NCBI GenBank assembly: GCA_964437445.1
Contig: CAYTGR010000003.1
Span: 62,001-126,000, forward strand
Length of the DNA: 64,000 bases
Direction of reading: 5' to 3'
Source: CAYTGR01 sp964437445
GTDB lineage: Bacteria; Chloroflexota; Anaerolineae; B4-G1; SLSP01
The notes below the pieces were generated by a model. That model did no database searches and had not been told where the DNA came from. It saw only the letters and a program-made list of their open reading frames with translations. The position numbers and the translations under genes were made by a program. The first letter of the stretch is position 1; the number at the start of each line of letters is the position of its first letter. Shown piece after piece: positions 18,024 through 27,459 of the stretch.

Positions 18024-19481
18024 TCAGGACTCCGGTGCCGGTTCGCGCACCGGGATCAGCGCCACGGTAGAGAGCAGGAAAAGCAGGCCGTAGATGGCGA
18101 AGAGCAGCACGTATCCCAGCCCCGGCGTCTGTGGCAGCCGCCCGGTGATCAGGTCCGCGATGGGGCCGCCGATGTAGGCGCCGACCGCGCCCGCGCCCGC
18201 CCCGGCCAGGTTGGAGAGACCCAGGTAGCGGCCGGCCTCCCCTTTGGGCACCAGGCTTGTCCCCAACGCCCAGTTGGCGGTATAGAACATCCCGGTCGCC
18301 GCGCCGATGATGCAGCCGCCGATGTAGATGACCGTCAGGTTGGGCGAGAGCAGCAGGACTAACGTGCCGACGGCCGCCACGATGCCGCTCAGGGCCACCA
18401 CCCGCTTGCGCCCGATCCTATCGGCCAGCCAGCCGCTCGGTAACGCAAAGACCAGGATGAAGACGCCGACCAGCGTCATCATCAGGCTGGCAGGGGCGGC
18501 GGCCTTTTCGTAGGTGTATTGCAGCCGGCCCTGGATGAAGTAGACGGCGAAGCTGGCGAGGTTGAAGGCCCCGACCAGGAAGGCCAGCCGGTTGATCACC
18601 CACCAGGTGAAAGAGGGGTTGGCTTTGGCCTGCGTCGCGCCAATGGAGAGCTGCACACTGCTCCAGACGCCGACGGCGACCGCCAGCGCCATCGCCACCA
18701 GGCCAGCCGCGCCCATGCCGCCCAGCAGCAAGGCGGGACTCAACGCCGGCGGCAACTGGCGTCCGAGGGCCTTCACTGCCGCTCCTAAGGCTAAGATGAG
18801 CACGGTGAAGAGCGCCGTCATCAGCACTAAGCGCAGGTAAGGTTGCCAGTTCAACGGGGCCGGACGCTCCTTGAGCGGCTCTTCCGGTACTAACATGGTC
18901 AAGATCATGCTCAGCAGCAGGAAGCCGACCATCAACAGGATGCCGCCGGTCATGTTGCCGTGGGAGATGATCCGGGCGATGGTGAAGGAGACCAGAATGA
19001 GCGGGATGGGGGTCTCCAGCAAAGCTTTCGCGCCGGAAAAGCGCCCCCGCAGCTCCGGCGGGACCAGGTCAGGGATGATCCCCTGGGTGGCCCCGTGGGC
19101 CATGTTGGAGGAAACCTGGAGCAGCAGGTACATGGCGAAGAGGACCCAGAAGCCCGTCAGGCCAGAAAGCCGGGCCGTGGCAATAATTCCGCCGATAAAG
19201 ACAAGATCAATGAGCGTGCCCAGGAAAATGAAGGGCCGGCGGCGTCCCCAGCGGGACATGCTCCGGTCGGAGAGCATCCCCCAGAGCGCCTGGGCCAGGA
19301 GCGCCATCATCAACCCCCCCAGGCGCAGGGTCCCGAAGTAGGTCGCTTTGGCCGTCTCGCCGACAAACCGCTGGACCAGCAGCGGCAAAACCAGCGGCGC
19401 CATGGTCTGCGAAATCACGGTCAGGCCAAGATAGTAAGCGTTGAAGGTGATGTAATCATACCAGCGGATCGGGCGTTTCAT
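18024..19481 (-). CDS. MFS transporter, SLC45/GPH-like
   Basis: 485 residues with about 12 membrane segments. The loop after helix 2 reads DRSMSRWGRRRPFI, the signature arrangement of SLC45-like sugar symporters and of the broader major facilitator superfamily. The second half has DRIGRKRV in the equivalent loop. A cytoplasmic stretch in the middle (about residues 195-225) separates the two six-helix bundles. Sugar/proton cotransport is what such proteins usually do, but the substrate cannot be read from the sequence. A CTCCT on the plus strand just above the ATG is a plausible ribosome-binding site (AAGGAGG on the coding strand). Confidence 0.75.
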   Translation of the reverse strand: MKRPIRWYDYITFNAYYLGLTVISQTMAPLVLPLLVQRFVGETAKATYFGTLRLGGLMMALLAQALWGMLSDRSMSRWGRRRPFIFLGTLIDLVFIGGIIATARLSGLTGFWVLFAMYLLLQVSSNMAHGATQGIIPDLVPPELRGRFSGAKALLETPIPLILVSFTIARIISHGNMTGGILLMVGFLLLSMILTMLVPEEPLKERPAPLNWQPYLRLVLMTALFTVLILALGAAVKALGRQLPPALSPALLLGGMGAAGLVAMALAVAVGVWSSVQLSIGATQAKANPSFTWWVINRLAFLVGAFNLASFAVYFIQGRLQYTYEKAAAPASLMMTLVGVFILVFALPSGWLADRIGRKRVVALSGIVAAVGTLVLLLSPNLTVIYIGGCIIGAATGMFYTANWALGTSLVPKGEAGRYLGLSNLAGAGAGAVGAYIGGPIADLITGRLPQTPGLGYVLLFAIYGLLFLLSTVALIPVREPAPES

Positions 19482-19959
19482 AACCGGGTTCCTCCTTGAA
19501 AATAGGCGCTTGTTCTTAGTTGTTGGGTCACTTGGCCAGTAACAATTGGAGCGCGTTTTTAGCCCACGATTGTGACGCGAACTTTAATTCGCACTCTTCA
19601 CCGGGGAATTTCCCATGAACTGGTGGTTCATTAACTGCGGCGTTGAAGCTTAAATGGCAAGGAAGAAAGTGCTTTCTAACCTCCTGTGCTCAAGGAAATT
19701 TTCCATGATTTGGTGTTCACCCGTGATGGAATGAAAACGCAAACTAAAGTTTGCGCCACGGATTTTCAAAGGAACTCGCCCTGATGCTGCGGTCTATCAA
19801 CGACAGGCTGAAAGTTGAGTGCTCAACCAAAAGAGCGAACTAAAGTTCGCGCCACATTGGCTACTAACCGTTTGACTCACTGACTAAGGACTCAGTGACT
19901 ATTTTCAGGGTAGAGGCAGGGAAAATTAAAATCTCTGCAACCCGGCGTTGGTTTTCCGA
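19482..19959. other. 478-bp intergenic stretch with three palindromic repeats
   Basis: No convincing gene. It holds three copies of a 21-22-bp palindrome: 19,572-19,592 (inverted orientation), 19,738-19,759 (CGCAAACTAAAGTTTGCGCC plus AC) and 19,835-19,855 (GCGAACTAAAGTTCGCGCC plus AC). The rest is AT-richer than its surroundings. The segment should contain the promoter of the MFS gene to its left, but no box is clear. Confidence 0.6.
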
Positions 19960-21771
19960 TTACGGTGTGGGGGTGACGATCACCGCGTCCGCCGGTGGGA
20001 TGAAGTCGGGTCCGTAGCGGAAGCGGGCCGCCCACGGCACAAAATGGCTGACGAAACGATCCTGATAAAGGATATTGCCCTGCGCATCTTTGACGACTCG
20101 CTCCAACACGGCATCCAGGCCGGCGTGGGCACTTTCCAGTTGCTTGACTATGCCGGAGGGCAGGGTGGGGTCATATTCGTAGACCGGTGGCCCGGCCGGG
20201 ATGGGAGCGCTGGAGGTGGGACCGATCTGCTCCACCGTCCGGCCCTGTCTGGTGCTGTAGAACACGAACCGCAGCCGGCTGTTGGCTCTATCCACTTCGG
20301 TCTGGATCAGCAGATGGTAGGGGGTGTCGTTGGTAAAGCGGAAGTCTACCAGGGGGGAATAGACGGTCGCATCAAACCCGGGGCCGAAGCCGCCCAACTC
20401 GTAGTAACCCACCCGGTAAGCGTGCGCCCAGCGCTCCACGATGGGGTAGCCGGCGAAAAAGGCGGCGCGGAAGGCGGTGGTGGCCACCTGGCAGATGCCG
20501 CCGCCGATGCCCGGCACGGTGCGGTTGCCGATGATGACATAGGATTCGTCGTAGCCTTTGTCGGGGGTCACGTCGCCCAGGTATTGGTTGAATGAGAAGG
20601 TCTCGCCAGGGGCAATGATCAGGCCGTCAAATTGCGACGCGCCGATGACGATGTTGTGGTCGCGGGCGGAGGAGGAGCCGGTGAAGTAGGATTCCCCGAC
20701 GGCGAGTTGCTCCCGGATGCCCAGTTCCTCGCCCGTCATGGTGTCGGCATAATGGGGTGGGACTTCGCTGACCACCAGGGGCACGAAATGTTCTCCAGCG
20801 ACCACCATCTCGTTGATCTTGGTGATGCTGGCGGCGATGTCCAGATCACGTCCGACCCGGCTGGGCTGGATTGGCGTCAGCTCTCCGGTCGCCGCGTTAA
20901 AGTGGAAGCGGGCATCCTGCGGATCGCGGTGGAGCGCCAGGAGCAGCGGTTCCAGGTACTGCATGAGCTGGCCTTCGTCTAATCCCACCCAGAACTGGCT
21001 ATCCTGGGCGCGGACGGCCAGCATCCCGGCCATCACCTCCGGCGTCAGTGTCCAGGGACCGGGGTCGCCCTCCAGGGGGGAGGCCAGCACCAGCGTCAGC
21101 GGCTCAGCCAGGATGGTCTGGGCCACGCTTAAGGCCCGTGCGGCCTCTTCGTCGCTGATTTGGGGGGGCAGGTGGGTGACGGATAGCGAAAGCTCCACCG
21201 GAGTAGGGGTCCGCAGTACGGCCTCCAGCGCGGCGACGGCGGCGGCCGTATCCACCTGCCGGCCGGGATTGCCCGGTTCCACGCGCAGGCCGTTGGCGTC
21301 CAGGGTGATGCGCGCATCCACAGCCGGGCGGTCCAGTTGGGTGGCCAGAGCCTGCACCTGTGCTTCAGCGCGGGCGCGGTCCCAGGCTAAGATCGGCGGT
21401 ACGATGGCCCCGCGCCACCAGACCTCCACCCGTTCGCGCAACGCTGCCAGGCCCGTCTGGGTGTGGCCGAACGTGAAGGCCTGCTGGAGCGTGGCGGCGG
21501 TGTCTACGTGCAGTCCCAGATCCAGCGGGGAGAAACTCCAGCGCTGCCCCTCCGGGCCTACCAGGACGATCCGGGGTTCGGCCAGCGCCATCACCTGCTC
21601 TACCCGGGGCGTGGCCTGTTCCTGGGTCAGTCCCCCTAACGGGACCCCCCACAGCCAGACGCCGGGGATGAAGCGTTGCTCCAGGCCTGGCCCCAACAGA
21701 GCCCCTGCCGCTGCCAGGGCTAACAACGCGGCCAGTCCGACCAGCGCCAGGATGATGAGTAACCGGTTCAT
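19960..21771 (-). CDS. VanW family protein with peptidoglycan-binding-like domains
   Basis: 603 residues. N-terminal membrane anchor (about residues 4-27). Residues of roughly 90-330 hold two copies of the domain usually found in front of VanW (putative peptidoglycan-binding domain 4 type, including ITLDANGLRVEPGNPG). The VanW domain follows at about 345-490 with the typical stretches GASQFDGLIIAPGETFSFN, GIGGGICQVATTAFRAAF and ERWAHAYRVGYY. A Pro-rich tail ends the protein. VanW was named after a glycopeptide-resistance accessory gene; its biochemical role is not known, and a cell-wall function is probable. It starts 12 bp after cdaR, so it belongs to the cyclic di-AMP operon. Confidence 0.85.
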   Translation of the reverse strand: MNRLLIILALVGLAALLALAAAGALLGPGLEQRFIPGVWLWGVPLGGLTQEQATPRVEQVMALAEPRIVLVGPEGQRWSFSPLDLGLHVDTAATLQQAFTFGHTQTGLAALRERVEVWWRGAIVPPILAWDRARAEAQVQALATQLDRPAVDARITLDANGLRVEPGNPGRQVDTAAAVAALEAVLRTPTPVELSLSVTHLPPQISDEEAARALSVAQTILAEPLTLVLASPLEGDPGPWTLTPEVMAGMLAVRAQDSQFWVGLDEGQLMQYLEPLLLALHRDPQDARFHFNAATGELTPIQPSRVGRDLDIAASITKINEMVVAGEHFVPLVVSEVPPHYADTMTGEELGIREQLAVGESYFTGSSSARDHNIVIGASQFDGLIIAPGETFSFNQYLGDVTPDKGYDESYVIIGNRTVPGIGGGICQVATTAFRAAFFAGYPIVERWAHAYRVGYYELGGFGPGFDATVYSPLVDFRFTNDTPYHLLIQTEVDRANSRLRFVFYSTRQGRTVEQIGPTSSAPIPAGPPVYEYDPTLPSGIVKQLESAHAGLDAVLERVVKDAQGNILYQDRFVSHFVPWAARFRYGPDFIPPADAVIVTPTP

Positions 21772-21783
21772 GGTTTGAATTCC

Positions 21784-23013
21784 TCAGTGGGGGAGCAGAT
21801 ACAGGATACCGATAGGTTCAATCTTGACCGTTACCGATTGGGGCATGATGCTGTCTATTCGGATCCGGTCCGGCGCGATGACCTGCGGCGCGATCACGTG
21901 TTCCCCGACCGGCAGCCCGGTCAAGTCCAGCAACAGCTGCAGGGTGTCGGGACCCAGCCGGTTGAGCAGCGGGAGCGGCCCGCTCAAGATCACCGAAACC
22001 GTCTCCGGAGCGACTGTGGCGGTCAACTCCCTGCTTAACCCGATCACGGTCGGCTTCAGGTCCAGCGTCATCCCGCTTTGCAGCGCTTCCAGGTGTACGG
22101 AGACGCGCACTTGAGAGCTGGTGAGCACCGAGAGGCCATCGGGCACCTGGAGGCCGATGGTCGTGGTGAAATCCTGGCTGGCGTCGGCCAGGGAGATCGG
22201 CTGCGTTTCCAGGTAGCCAGGGGCCGACTGAATCATCTCCTGGCGCATGAAAACGGTCACGATGGGTGGTTCTACCTCCACGCCGGTGAGCCGGTAGCCG
22301 GCGGCGGGCTGGTCGGCCAGGACTACTTTGACGGCCAGGTCGCGGAAATTGCCCAGCTGTTCAATTGGGACCTGAACGGTTACTGCTTTGGGCAGGGTTT
22401 GGACGTAGGAGACGGTGTTCCCGTCGGCGTCCAGTGGCACCGGCTGGAAGTCGGCCCGGATCTCTTGCCGTTGGTCGGCGACCGGGACGAGGATCTGGAG
22501 GCGCGCCACCTGAGAGATGATGGAGGCCGGGCCGCTAATCAGCACGGTCTGGGGGGCAAGGGTGGGGGGGCGGGTCCGGTATCCTAACGCGGGCGTCCCT
22601 TGTAGCGCGATAGTCACCGGCAGCTCGCGTTGGGCAACCGGTTCCACGGTCAGCGTCACCTCTGGGGGAGTCACGTCCACGACGCGGGTGGGTTGGCGGC
22701 GCACAACGACCTGAATCGGCGCGGTGAGAGGACCACTTCCAGCATTGGAGAGGTCGACAAAGGCTTGAATATCCTCGGCCTGGAGCGCGTTCCAGACTGA
22801 CTGGGGGGCGCGGAGCACCACGCGCACCTTGGTTCCCTCGGCCCCGTAGGACATCATGCCGGCGCTCAACCCGCGGATCTCCAGCGGGATGGGGTTGGGG
22901 AAGGATTTTTCCACGGTGGGGTTCTCGCCCTCGGTGGCGATGATCCAGAAAAAGAAAGCCAGCACAAGGGCGAGGAGCATCAGGTTCAGGTTGGCGATGA
23001 GGCGACGGTTCAT
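21784..23013 (-). CDS. cdaR: CdaR/YbbR-domain regulator of diadenylate cyclase
   Basis: 409 residues with one N-terminal membrane helix (about residues 6-26) and several extracytoplasmic YbbR-type beta domains of about 80 residues (patterns such as VTLTVEPVAQRELPV and VTVFMRQEMIQSAP). In Firmicutes CdaR binds the membrane cyclase CdaA and modulates it. Its start codon overlaps the cdaA stop by 4 bp (ATGA), which points to translational coupling and supports the assignment. The downstream gene is VanW instead of the usual glmM. Confidence 0.85.
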   Translation of the reverse strand: MNRRLIANLNLMLLALVLAFFFWIIATEGENPTVEKSFPNPIPLEIRGLSAGMMSYGAEGTKVRVVLRAPQSVWNALQAEDIQAFVDLSNAGSGPLTAPIQVVVRRQPTRVVDVTPPEVTLTVEPVAQRELPVTIALQGTPALGYRTRPPTLAPQTVLISGPASIISQVARLQILVPVADQRQEIRADFQPVPLDADGNTVSYVQTLPKAVTVQVPIEQLGNFRDLAVKVVLADQPAAGYRLTGVEVEPPIVTVFMRQEMIQSAPGYLETQPISLADASQDFTTTIGLQVPDGLSVLTSSQVRVSVHLEALQSGMTLDLKPTVIGLSRELTATVAPETVSVILSGPLPLLNRLGPDTLQLLLDLTGLPVGEHVIAPQVIAPDRIRIDSIMPQSVTVKIEPIGILYLLPH

Positions 23014-23864
23014 GGGGCTTTCTGTTTGACCTGGGGCGTTGTCTGGCCCGATTGTTCACGTTGTAACCAGCGGAAGGGTGAACGTGAGGCTTTGAGCGGT
23101 GGGCTGAAGAAAGCCCGCAGCACGGATTCCAGCCGGGAGGGTTCAATGTCGCGCAAGATGCGTCCGTTGTGCGCGATGGAAATGCCGCCGCGCTCCTCGG
23201 AAACTACCAGGGCGATGGCGTCACTTTCTTCGGTGACACCGATGGCGGCGCGGTGGCGCAACCCCATCTGCCGGTCGGAGAGGAAGGCGGTGGTCAGTGG
23301 CATGACGCACGCCGCTGCCACGATGCGGCCCTGGCGGATGATGACCGCGCCGTCGTGCAACACCGTGTGGGGGTCAAAGAGCGTGGTGAGCAACTCAGGG
23401 GTCACCAGCGCGTCCAAAGGGACGCCGGTCTCAATCTGCTCCTGGATGCCGGTGAGCCGCTCAAAAACAATCAGCGCTCCTATGCGTTGCTCGGCCATCC
23501 GGCGGGCCGCGATGGCGCTGGCTTGAATGGCATTGTCGGCTTGTTCTCGCGGGGCGGCCAGGGAAAAGAGCCCGCCGCGCCCCAACCGTTCCAGCGCCCG
23601 CCGCAATTCAGGCTGGAAGAGCACGGGGATGGCGACGAACAGCGCTGGTAACAGCTGTTGGATGATCCAGGAGAAGGCACGTAGCCGGACCAGCCGGGTC
23701 AATAGCGCTACCGTCATCAAAAGGGCAGCAATGCCCCGCACCAGCGGGACGGCACGGGTACCGCGTAAGGCGTAAAATAGCCAGAAAAAGAGGAGGGCGA
23801 CCAGAAAAATGTCTAACAGGTCGGCCCAGGTCAGGCGTTGAATCAGCCAGCTCAGATCCCACAT
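23010..23864 (-). CDS. cdaA: Membrane diadenylate cyclase CdaA (cyclic di-AMP synthase)
   Basis: 284 residues. Three N-terminal membrane helices (within residues 12-82) precede a DAC/DisA_N catalytic domain with the two hallmark motifs: DGA at residues 171-173 (LHDGAVII) and RHR at 203-205 (MGLRHRAAIG). The enzyme joins two ATP into cyclic di-AMP, which in Gram-positive-type bacteria controls potassium and turgor and cell-wall balance. Both motifs are intact, so it should be active. It is placed 61 bp after the large TPR gene and is coupled to cdaR. Start ATG at 23,864. The family length is normal (about 270-290). Confidence 0.95.
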   Translation of the reverse strand: MWDLSWLIQRLTWADLLDIFLVALLFFWLFYALRGTRAVPLVRGIAALLMTVALLTRLVRLRAFSWIIQQLLPALFVAIPVLFQPELRRALERLGRGGLFSLAAPREQADNAIQASAIAARRMAEQRIGALIVFERLTGIQEQIETGVPLDALVTPELLTTLFDPHTVLHDGAVIIRQGRIVAAACVMPLTTAFLSDRQMGLRHRAAIGVTEESDAIALVVSEERGGISIAHNGRILRDIEPSRLESVLRAFFSPPLKASRSPFRWLQREQSGQTTPQVKQKAP

Positions 23865-23925
23865 ATGCGTCTACGGTTCAGCAGTCGGCTAATCGGTCAC
23901 ATGCCGGTTCAGCCATTGGCTATCC

Positions 23926-26175
23926 TCAGGCCCGGGTGGGTGGTTCATGTCCGGTCAGTTCCTGATACAGGTGCACATAGTCCTGATTGTTGGGCGGGTT
24001 GAGTGCCAGGATGGCCTCAATGGTTTTAATGGCCGCTTCCTGCTGCCCGGCGTTCAATTGCAGGTCGCCCAGGATATCCAGGTGTTGCAGGGCCTGTTCG
24101 CGCCGGCCCAGGTTCAGGTAGAGCTGGCTCAACCGGCCGCGCAACGGGATGTTTTCCGGCTCCTCCTCCACCAGCTCTTCCAGCACCGCGACGGCCTTTT
24201 CCGGCCGGCGGGTTTCCAGGTAACGCCGGATCAATTTGTCCAGGGTAGCCATTCCCAACGGGGCGCGACCGACGCGAGGGTAGAGCTTCAGCAATGCTAA
24301 ATGCGCCCGTTCGTCATCCGGTGCGGTGCGGGTGATTTCTTCGTAATCCTTGATCGCAGCGGTCCAATCCAGCCGTTGTAGATCCAGGTCGGCCCGCCGG
24401 TGCAGAATGCGCACCGACCACTGTTGCTCCGGCGTACCGCGCGGCGCCATCGTCAGGGCTTCGCCGTAGACATCGCGGGATCGTTCTGGTTGGGCCAGCT
24501 GGTAGTAGGCATCGGCCAGCTGGAGATACTGGCTCAGGGCATCGTCAATCCGGCCGCGCTGGATCAGGAGCTCTATGACTTTCTGGTGGACGGCGATGTC
24601 CAGCGGCGAGAGGGAGAGCACTTCCTGGTAGGTGGCCAGGGCCTGGGGGATTTCGCCCCGGATCTCATAGGTGTGGGCAATGGTATGAAATTTATCCAGG
24701 GCTCCTTCCAGGTTGCCGCTTTCCAGGAAGAAAGAAGCCAACAGGTGGTGCAGGGGGAGATACAACGGCGCTTTGCCAATCGTGTGGAACAGCTCCTCCA
24801 GGGCCAGGTAGTACTTTTTGCGGCGCGAATATTCCTGGGCCAGGGCGACCGAGCGGAGGATTTCCTCTGAGCCGGGCAGGCTGATGATTTCCACCAGGCT
24901 GAGGACGGTACCGGAGCGAGCCAGTCCATCCAGGCGCTTGCGGGCACGAATCACCTCTTCTTCCCACCCGCGCTGACTCAGGAAATCCACCAGCGTCTTA
25001 CCCAATTGCTGCACCCGCTCTGGCTCGCCGGTGCTGACCAGGCTTTGGGCCAACCCTTCGTAGACGCGGATCAGGTCGTTGGCCTGTTCCCGCTTGACGG
25101 TGGTCAGGTCCACAATTTTGACCGCTTCCAGGAAATGGGCCAGCGCCTTATCAAAATCCCCTTGGATCTGGTAGCACTCGCCCAGCGCAAACTGGCTGCC
25201 GAGCACGTATTCGGGATCGGCGAGCGACTGCTCAAATTGCACGATGGCTTCGTCAAAGCGCATCCGTTCTTTGTAAAGCAGGCCCAGGTTGAAGTGGATG
25301 GAGGGCATGGCCACCCCGGCCCGGTCCAGCCGCTCGTAGGCCTGGAGGGCGGTTTCCAGATCGCCCTGGGTTTGAGCGTCCACCGCCTTGGTGATCAGCA
25401 GGTTGACCTCCTGCTGCGACAGGCCGGTGGCCTGGGGTTGTTCTTCAGCAAAGATGGATTCGGCCAGCTCTTCCAGGGCTCGCTGGCGGGTGATCTCGGT
25501 CAGGCTGCCCGAATCACGGGCGCCTTCAAAGACGTCGGTGACAGTGGTTTTGGCCTCATCCGTTTCGGCGGCCGGAGGAGGCAGGGGCCGTCCACTTTGC
25601 AGCAGGGCCATGGCCTGCGCCAGGCGCGGCTCGTGGGGCAGGGTGCGCTGCATCTGGCGACAGAGCTCCACGGCCCATTGGGGATGTTCCGCCTGATAAA
25701 GATGGCTCAACCAGAGGGTGGCCAGGATGGCCTGTTCCATCTCCCCCTTTTCCTGGTAGTGCTTGAGCAACTCGGCCCAGGCTTTGTCGGTGCGGGGGTT
25801 GTTGCGGACGGTGGCCTCCAGGGCGGCGATGGCTTTCGCTGACAGGCCCTGATGGCGATACCGCTCGGCCGCTTGCAGGTACATGGCCGCGGCGTTTTCG
25901 CGCTGCCCCTGGCGTTCCAGAATTTCGCCGAGCCGGTCGTAGGGGCCGGCGTCTTTGGGGCGCAGCTGGATCAACCGCCGGTAGATCGTCTGAGCTTCAT
26001 CCAGCTCGTTGGCGTTGTAGAGGGACCAGGCATAACCCAATAACGTGCCGGCGTCGTCGGGGAATTCCTCTAAAGCCCGGCGATAAGCCTGGGTTGCTTC
26101 CGGCCAATTTTCTTTCCAAACCAGATCGTTGGCCTTTTGGACAGCTTCTTCAAAGCGTGCGCGATTTCCGGCCAC
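23926..26175 (-). CDS. Large tetratricopeptide-repeat protein
   Basis: 749 residues, almost wholly TPR helices (e.g. WPEATQAYRRALEEFPDDAG at 24-43, then many 34-residue units through to the end). No signal peptide or membrane helix is visible, so it is probably a cytoplasmic scaffold. It starts with GTG at 26,175 behind GGGGGTGAG and ends 61 bp before cdaA, so it may be the first gene of the cyclic di-AMP operon. What it binds cannot be read. Confidence 0.85.
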   Translation of the reverse strand: MAGNRARFEEAVQKANDLVWKENWPEATQAYRRALEEFPDDAGTLLGYAWSLYNANELDEAQTIYRRLIQLRPKDAGPYDRLGEILERQGQRENAAAMYLQAAERYRHQGLSAKAIAALEATVRNNPRTDKAWAELLKHYQEKGEMEQAILATLWLSHLYQAEHPQWAVELCRQMQRTLPHEPRLAQAMALLQSGRPLPPPAAETDEAKTTVTDVFEGARDSGSLTEITRQRALEELAESIFAEEQPQATGLSQQEVNLLITKAVDAQTQGDLETALQAYERLDRAGVAMPSIHFNLGLLYKERMRFDEAIVQFEQSLADPEYVLGSQFALGECYQIQGDFDKALAHFLEAVKIVDLTTVKREQANDLIRVYEGLAQSLVSTGEPERVQQLGKTLVDFLSQRGWEEEVIRARKRLDGLARSGTVLSLVEIISLPGSEEILRSVALAQEYSRRKKYYLALEELFHTIGKAPLYLPLHHLLASFFLESGNLEGALDKFHTIAHTYEIRGEIPQALATYQEVLSLSPLDIAVHQKVIELLIQRGRIDDALSQYLQLADAYYQLAQPERSRDVYGEALTMAPRGTPEQQWSVRILHRRADLDLQRLDWTAAIKDYEEITRTAPDDERAHLALLKLYPRVGRAPLGMATLDKLIRRYLETRRPEKAVAVLEELVEEEPENIPLRGRLSQLYLNLGRREQALQHLDILGDLQLNAGQQEAAIKTIEAILALNPPNNQDYVHLYQELTGHEPPTRA

Positions 26176-26185
26176 AACTCACCCC

Positions 26186-26268
26186 CTATTCATGAGGGGA
26201 TTAGGGAGTAGGGGGTTAGTAAGTAAACAGAAGGCGCTACTTCTTACCCCCTGCTCCTTATTCCCTGT
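26186..26268. repeat. Imperfect inverted repeat between argF and the TPR gene
   Basis: AGGGAGTAGGGGGTTAGTAAG on one side is largely complementary to CTTCTTACCCCCTGCTCC on the other. It sits just after the argF stop and may end that transcript, but similar AGGGAGTAGGGGG text is a common low-complexity intergenic repeat. Confidence 0.4.
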
Positions 26269-27194
26269 TATAGTGCGTCCAGCGCCCAGACGATGATCGC
26301 CTTCTGGGCGTGCATCCGGTTCTCGGCCTGATCCCAGAGGGCTGAACGCCGGGGATCGTCGCAGATTTCGTCGGTGATCTCCTCGCCCCGGTGCGCCGGC
26401 AGGCAGTGCATGGCGATGGCATCTGGCTGCGCGTGGCTGAAGAGTTGGGCGTTGACCTGATAGGGCGGGAAGACCTGCTTGCGTTTTGCCGCCTCTTCTT
26501 CCTGGCCCATGGAGGTCCAGACATCGGTGTAGATGACATCGGCGCCGGTAACGGCTTCCACCGGGTCATGGGTGGCCAGCAGGCGGGCGCCGCTTGCGGC
26601 GGCGAACTGCTGTCCCAGCGCCCAAACGTCGGGGCGGAGCTCGTACCCGGCCGGCGTGGCGATGGCGAAATCCATCCCCAGCTTGGCAGCGCCGAAGAGC
26701 AGGGAGGTCGCCACGTTGTTGCCGTCGCCCACATAGACCAGCTTGCGGCCCCGTAAATCGCCCTTGTATTCCAGCATCGTCAGGAAGTCGGCCAGCCCCT
26801 GGCAGGGGTGGGAGTAGTCGGAGAGGCCGTTGATGACCGGGACGCTGGACCATTTCGCCAGCTCCACGATATCGGCGTGAGCGAAGACGCGGGCCATCAC
26901 CACGTGTACGTAGCGGGAGATGACGCGCGCCACATCGGCGACGCTCTCGCGTTTGCCCAACTGAATTTCGTTAGGAGAAAGGTAAAGCGCATGGCCGCCT
27001 AAGTGCAGCATTGCCATGTCAAACGAGACCCGCGTGCGCAGGCTGGGCTTTTGGAAGATCATCCCCAACACTTTGCCTTTGAGCAAGGGGGGATTGCCGC
27101 CGGCTTTCCATTCCTGCTTCAGGCGGACGGCCAGATCCAGCAACCCCTGCACTTCGCTGGGAGTCAGATCGGCAATTGAGAGAAAATGCTTCAT
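26268..27194 (-). CDS. argF: Ornithine carbamoyltransferase
   Basis: 308 residues, normal family length. It joins carbamoyl phosphate and ornithine to give citrulline in arginine synthesis. The carbamoyl-phosphate site reads QKP-SLRTR (residues 51-55 SLRTR; many family members have STRTR, and SLRTR is a known variant). Further motifs are HPCQGLADF, the SMG loop (DVWTSMGQEEE), typical of ornithine-specific enzymes, and HCLPAHRGEEI near the C-terminus with the catalytic Cys. GGAGG lies upstream of the ATG, and an extended -10 box is seen at 27,238-27,243. Confidence 0.93.
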   Translation of the reverse strand: MKHFLSIADLTPSEVQGLLDLAVRLKQEWKAGGNPPLLKGKVLGMIFQKPSLRTRVSFDMAMLHLGGHALYLSPNEIQLGKRESVADVARVISRYVHVVMARVFAHADIVELAKWSSVPVINGLSDYSHPCQGLADFLTMLEYKGDLRGRKLVYVGDGNNVATSLLFGAAKLGMDFAIATPAGYELRPDVWALGQQFAAASGARLLATHDPVEAVTGADVIYTDVWTSMGQEEEAAKRKQVFPPYQVNAQLFSHAQPDAIAMHCLPAHRGEEITDEICDDPRRSALWDQAENRMHAQKAIIVWALDAL

Positions 27195-27237
27195 TTGTTC
27201 GTTACCTCCTGGTCAAAATGGGTAGTTTGTAAAACCA

Positions 27238-27243
27238 AGTATA
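27238..27243 (-). promoter_or_regulatory. Extended -10 box for argF
   Basis: On the minus strand the text is TGGTATACT, that is TG-n-TATACT, an extended -10 element 45 bases before the argF start. No good -35 is visible, as often in extended -10 promoters. Confidence 0.45.
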
Positions 27244-27320
27244 CCACGAAGCGGCAAGGAAGAAAAAGGCCCGCTCAGGGGTCGCCCTTGATTGGCAGTG
27301 TGCGCTGACCGGCGCTCAGG

Positions 27321-27349
27321 TTGACAGAGACTTCAATTGCCCGTACAAT
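27321..27349 (+). promoter_or_regulatory. Near-consensus sigma-70 promoter for the PrsW-like/protease operon
   Basis: TTGACA (27,321-27,326), a 17-base spacer, and TACAAT (27,344-27,349). Transcription would begin near 27,356, giving a leader of about 100 bases before the first gene. Confidence 0.75.
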
Positions 27350-27459
27350 AAAACATAGCATCTTCGCCCTATTCCTCTCTACATCGCCTTTCACGCTGCG
27401 CGCTCTGGTTTTGCTGTCGTGCCAAGGAGTAAATGAATCACAATTCAAGGAGGGAGGAT

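Noticed and set aside
20813..21778. 321-codon plus-strand frame opposite the VanW gene
   Set aside because: Ser/Arg-rich antisense translation without any domain, while the opposite strand has clear VanW motifs.
25006..25842. 278-codon plus-strand frame opposite the large TPR gene
   Set aside because: Antisense shadow; the TPR periodicity on the minus strand is unambiguous.
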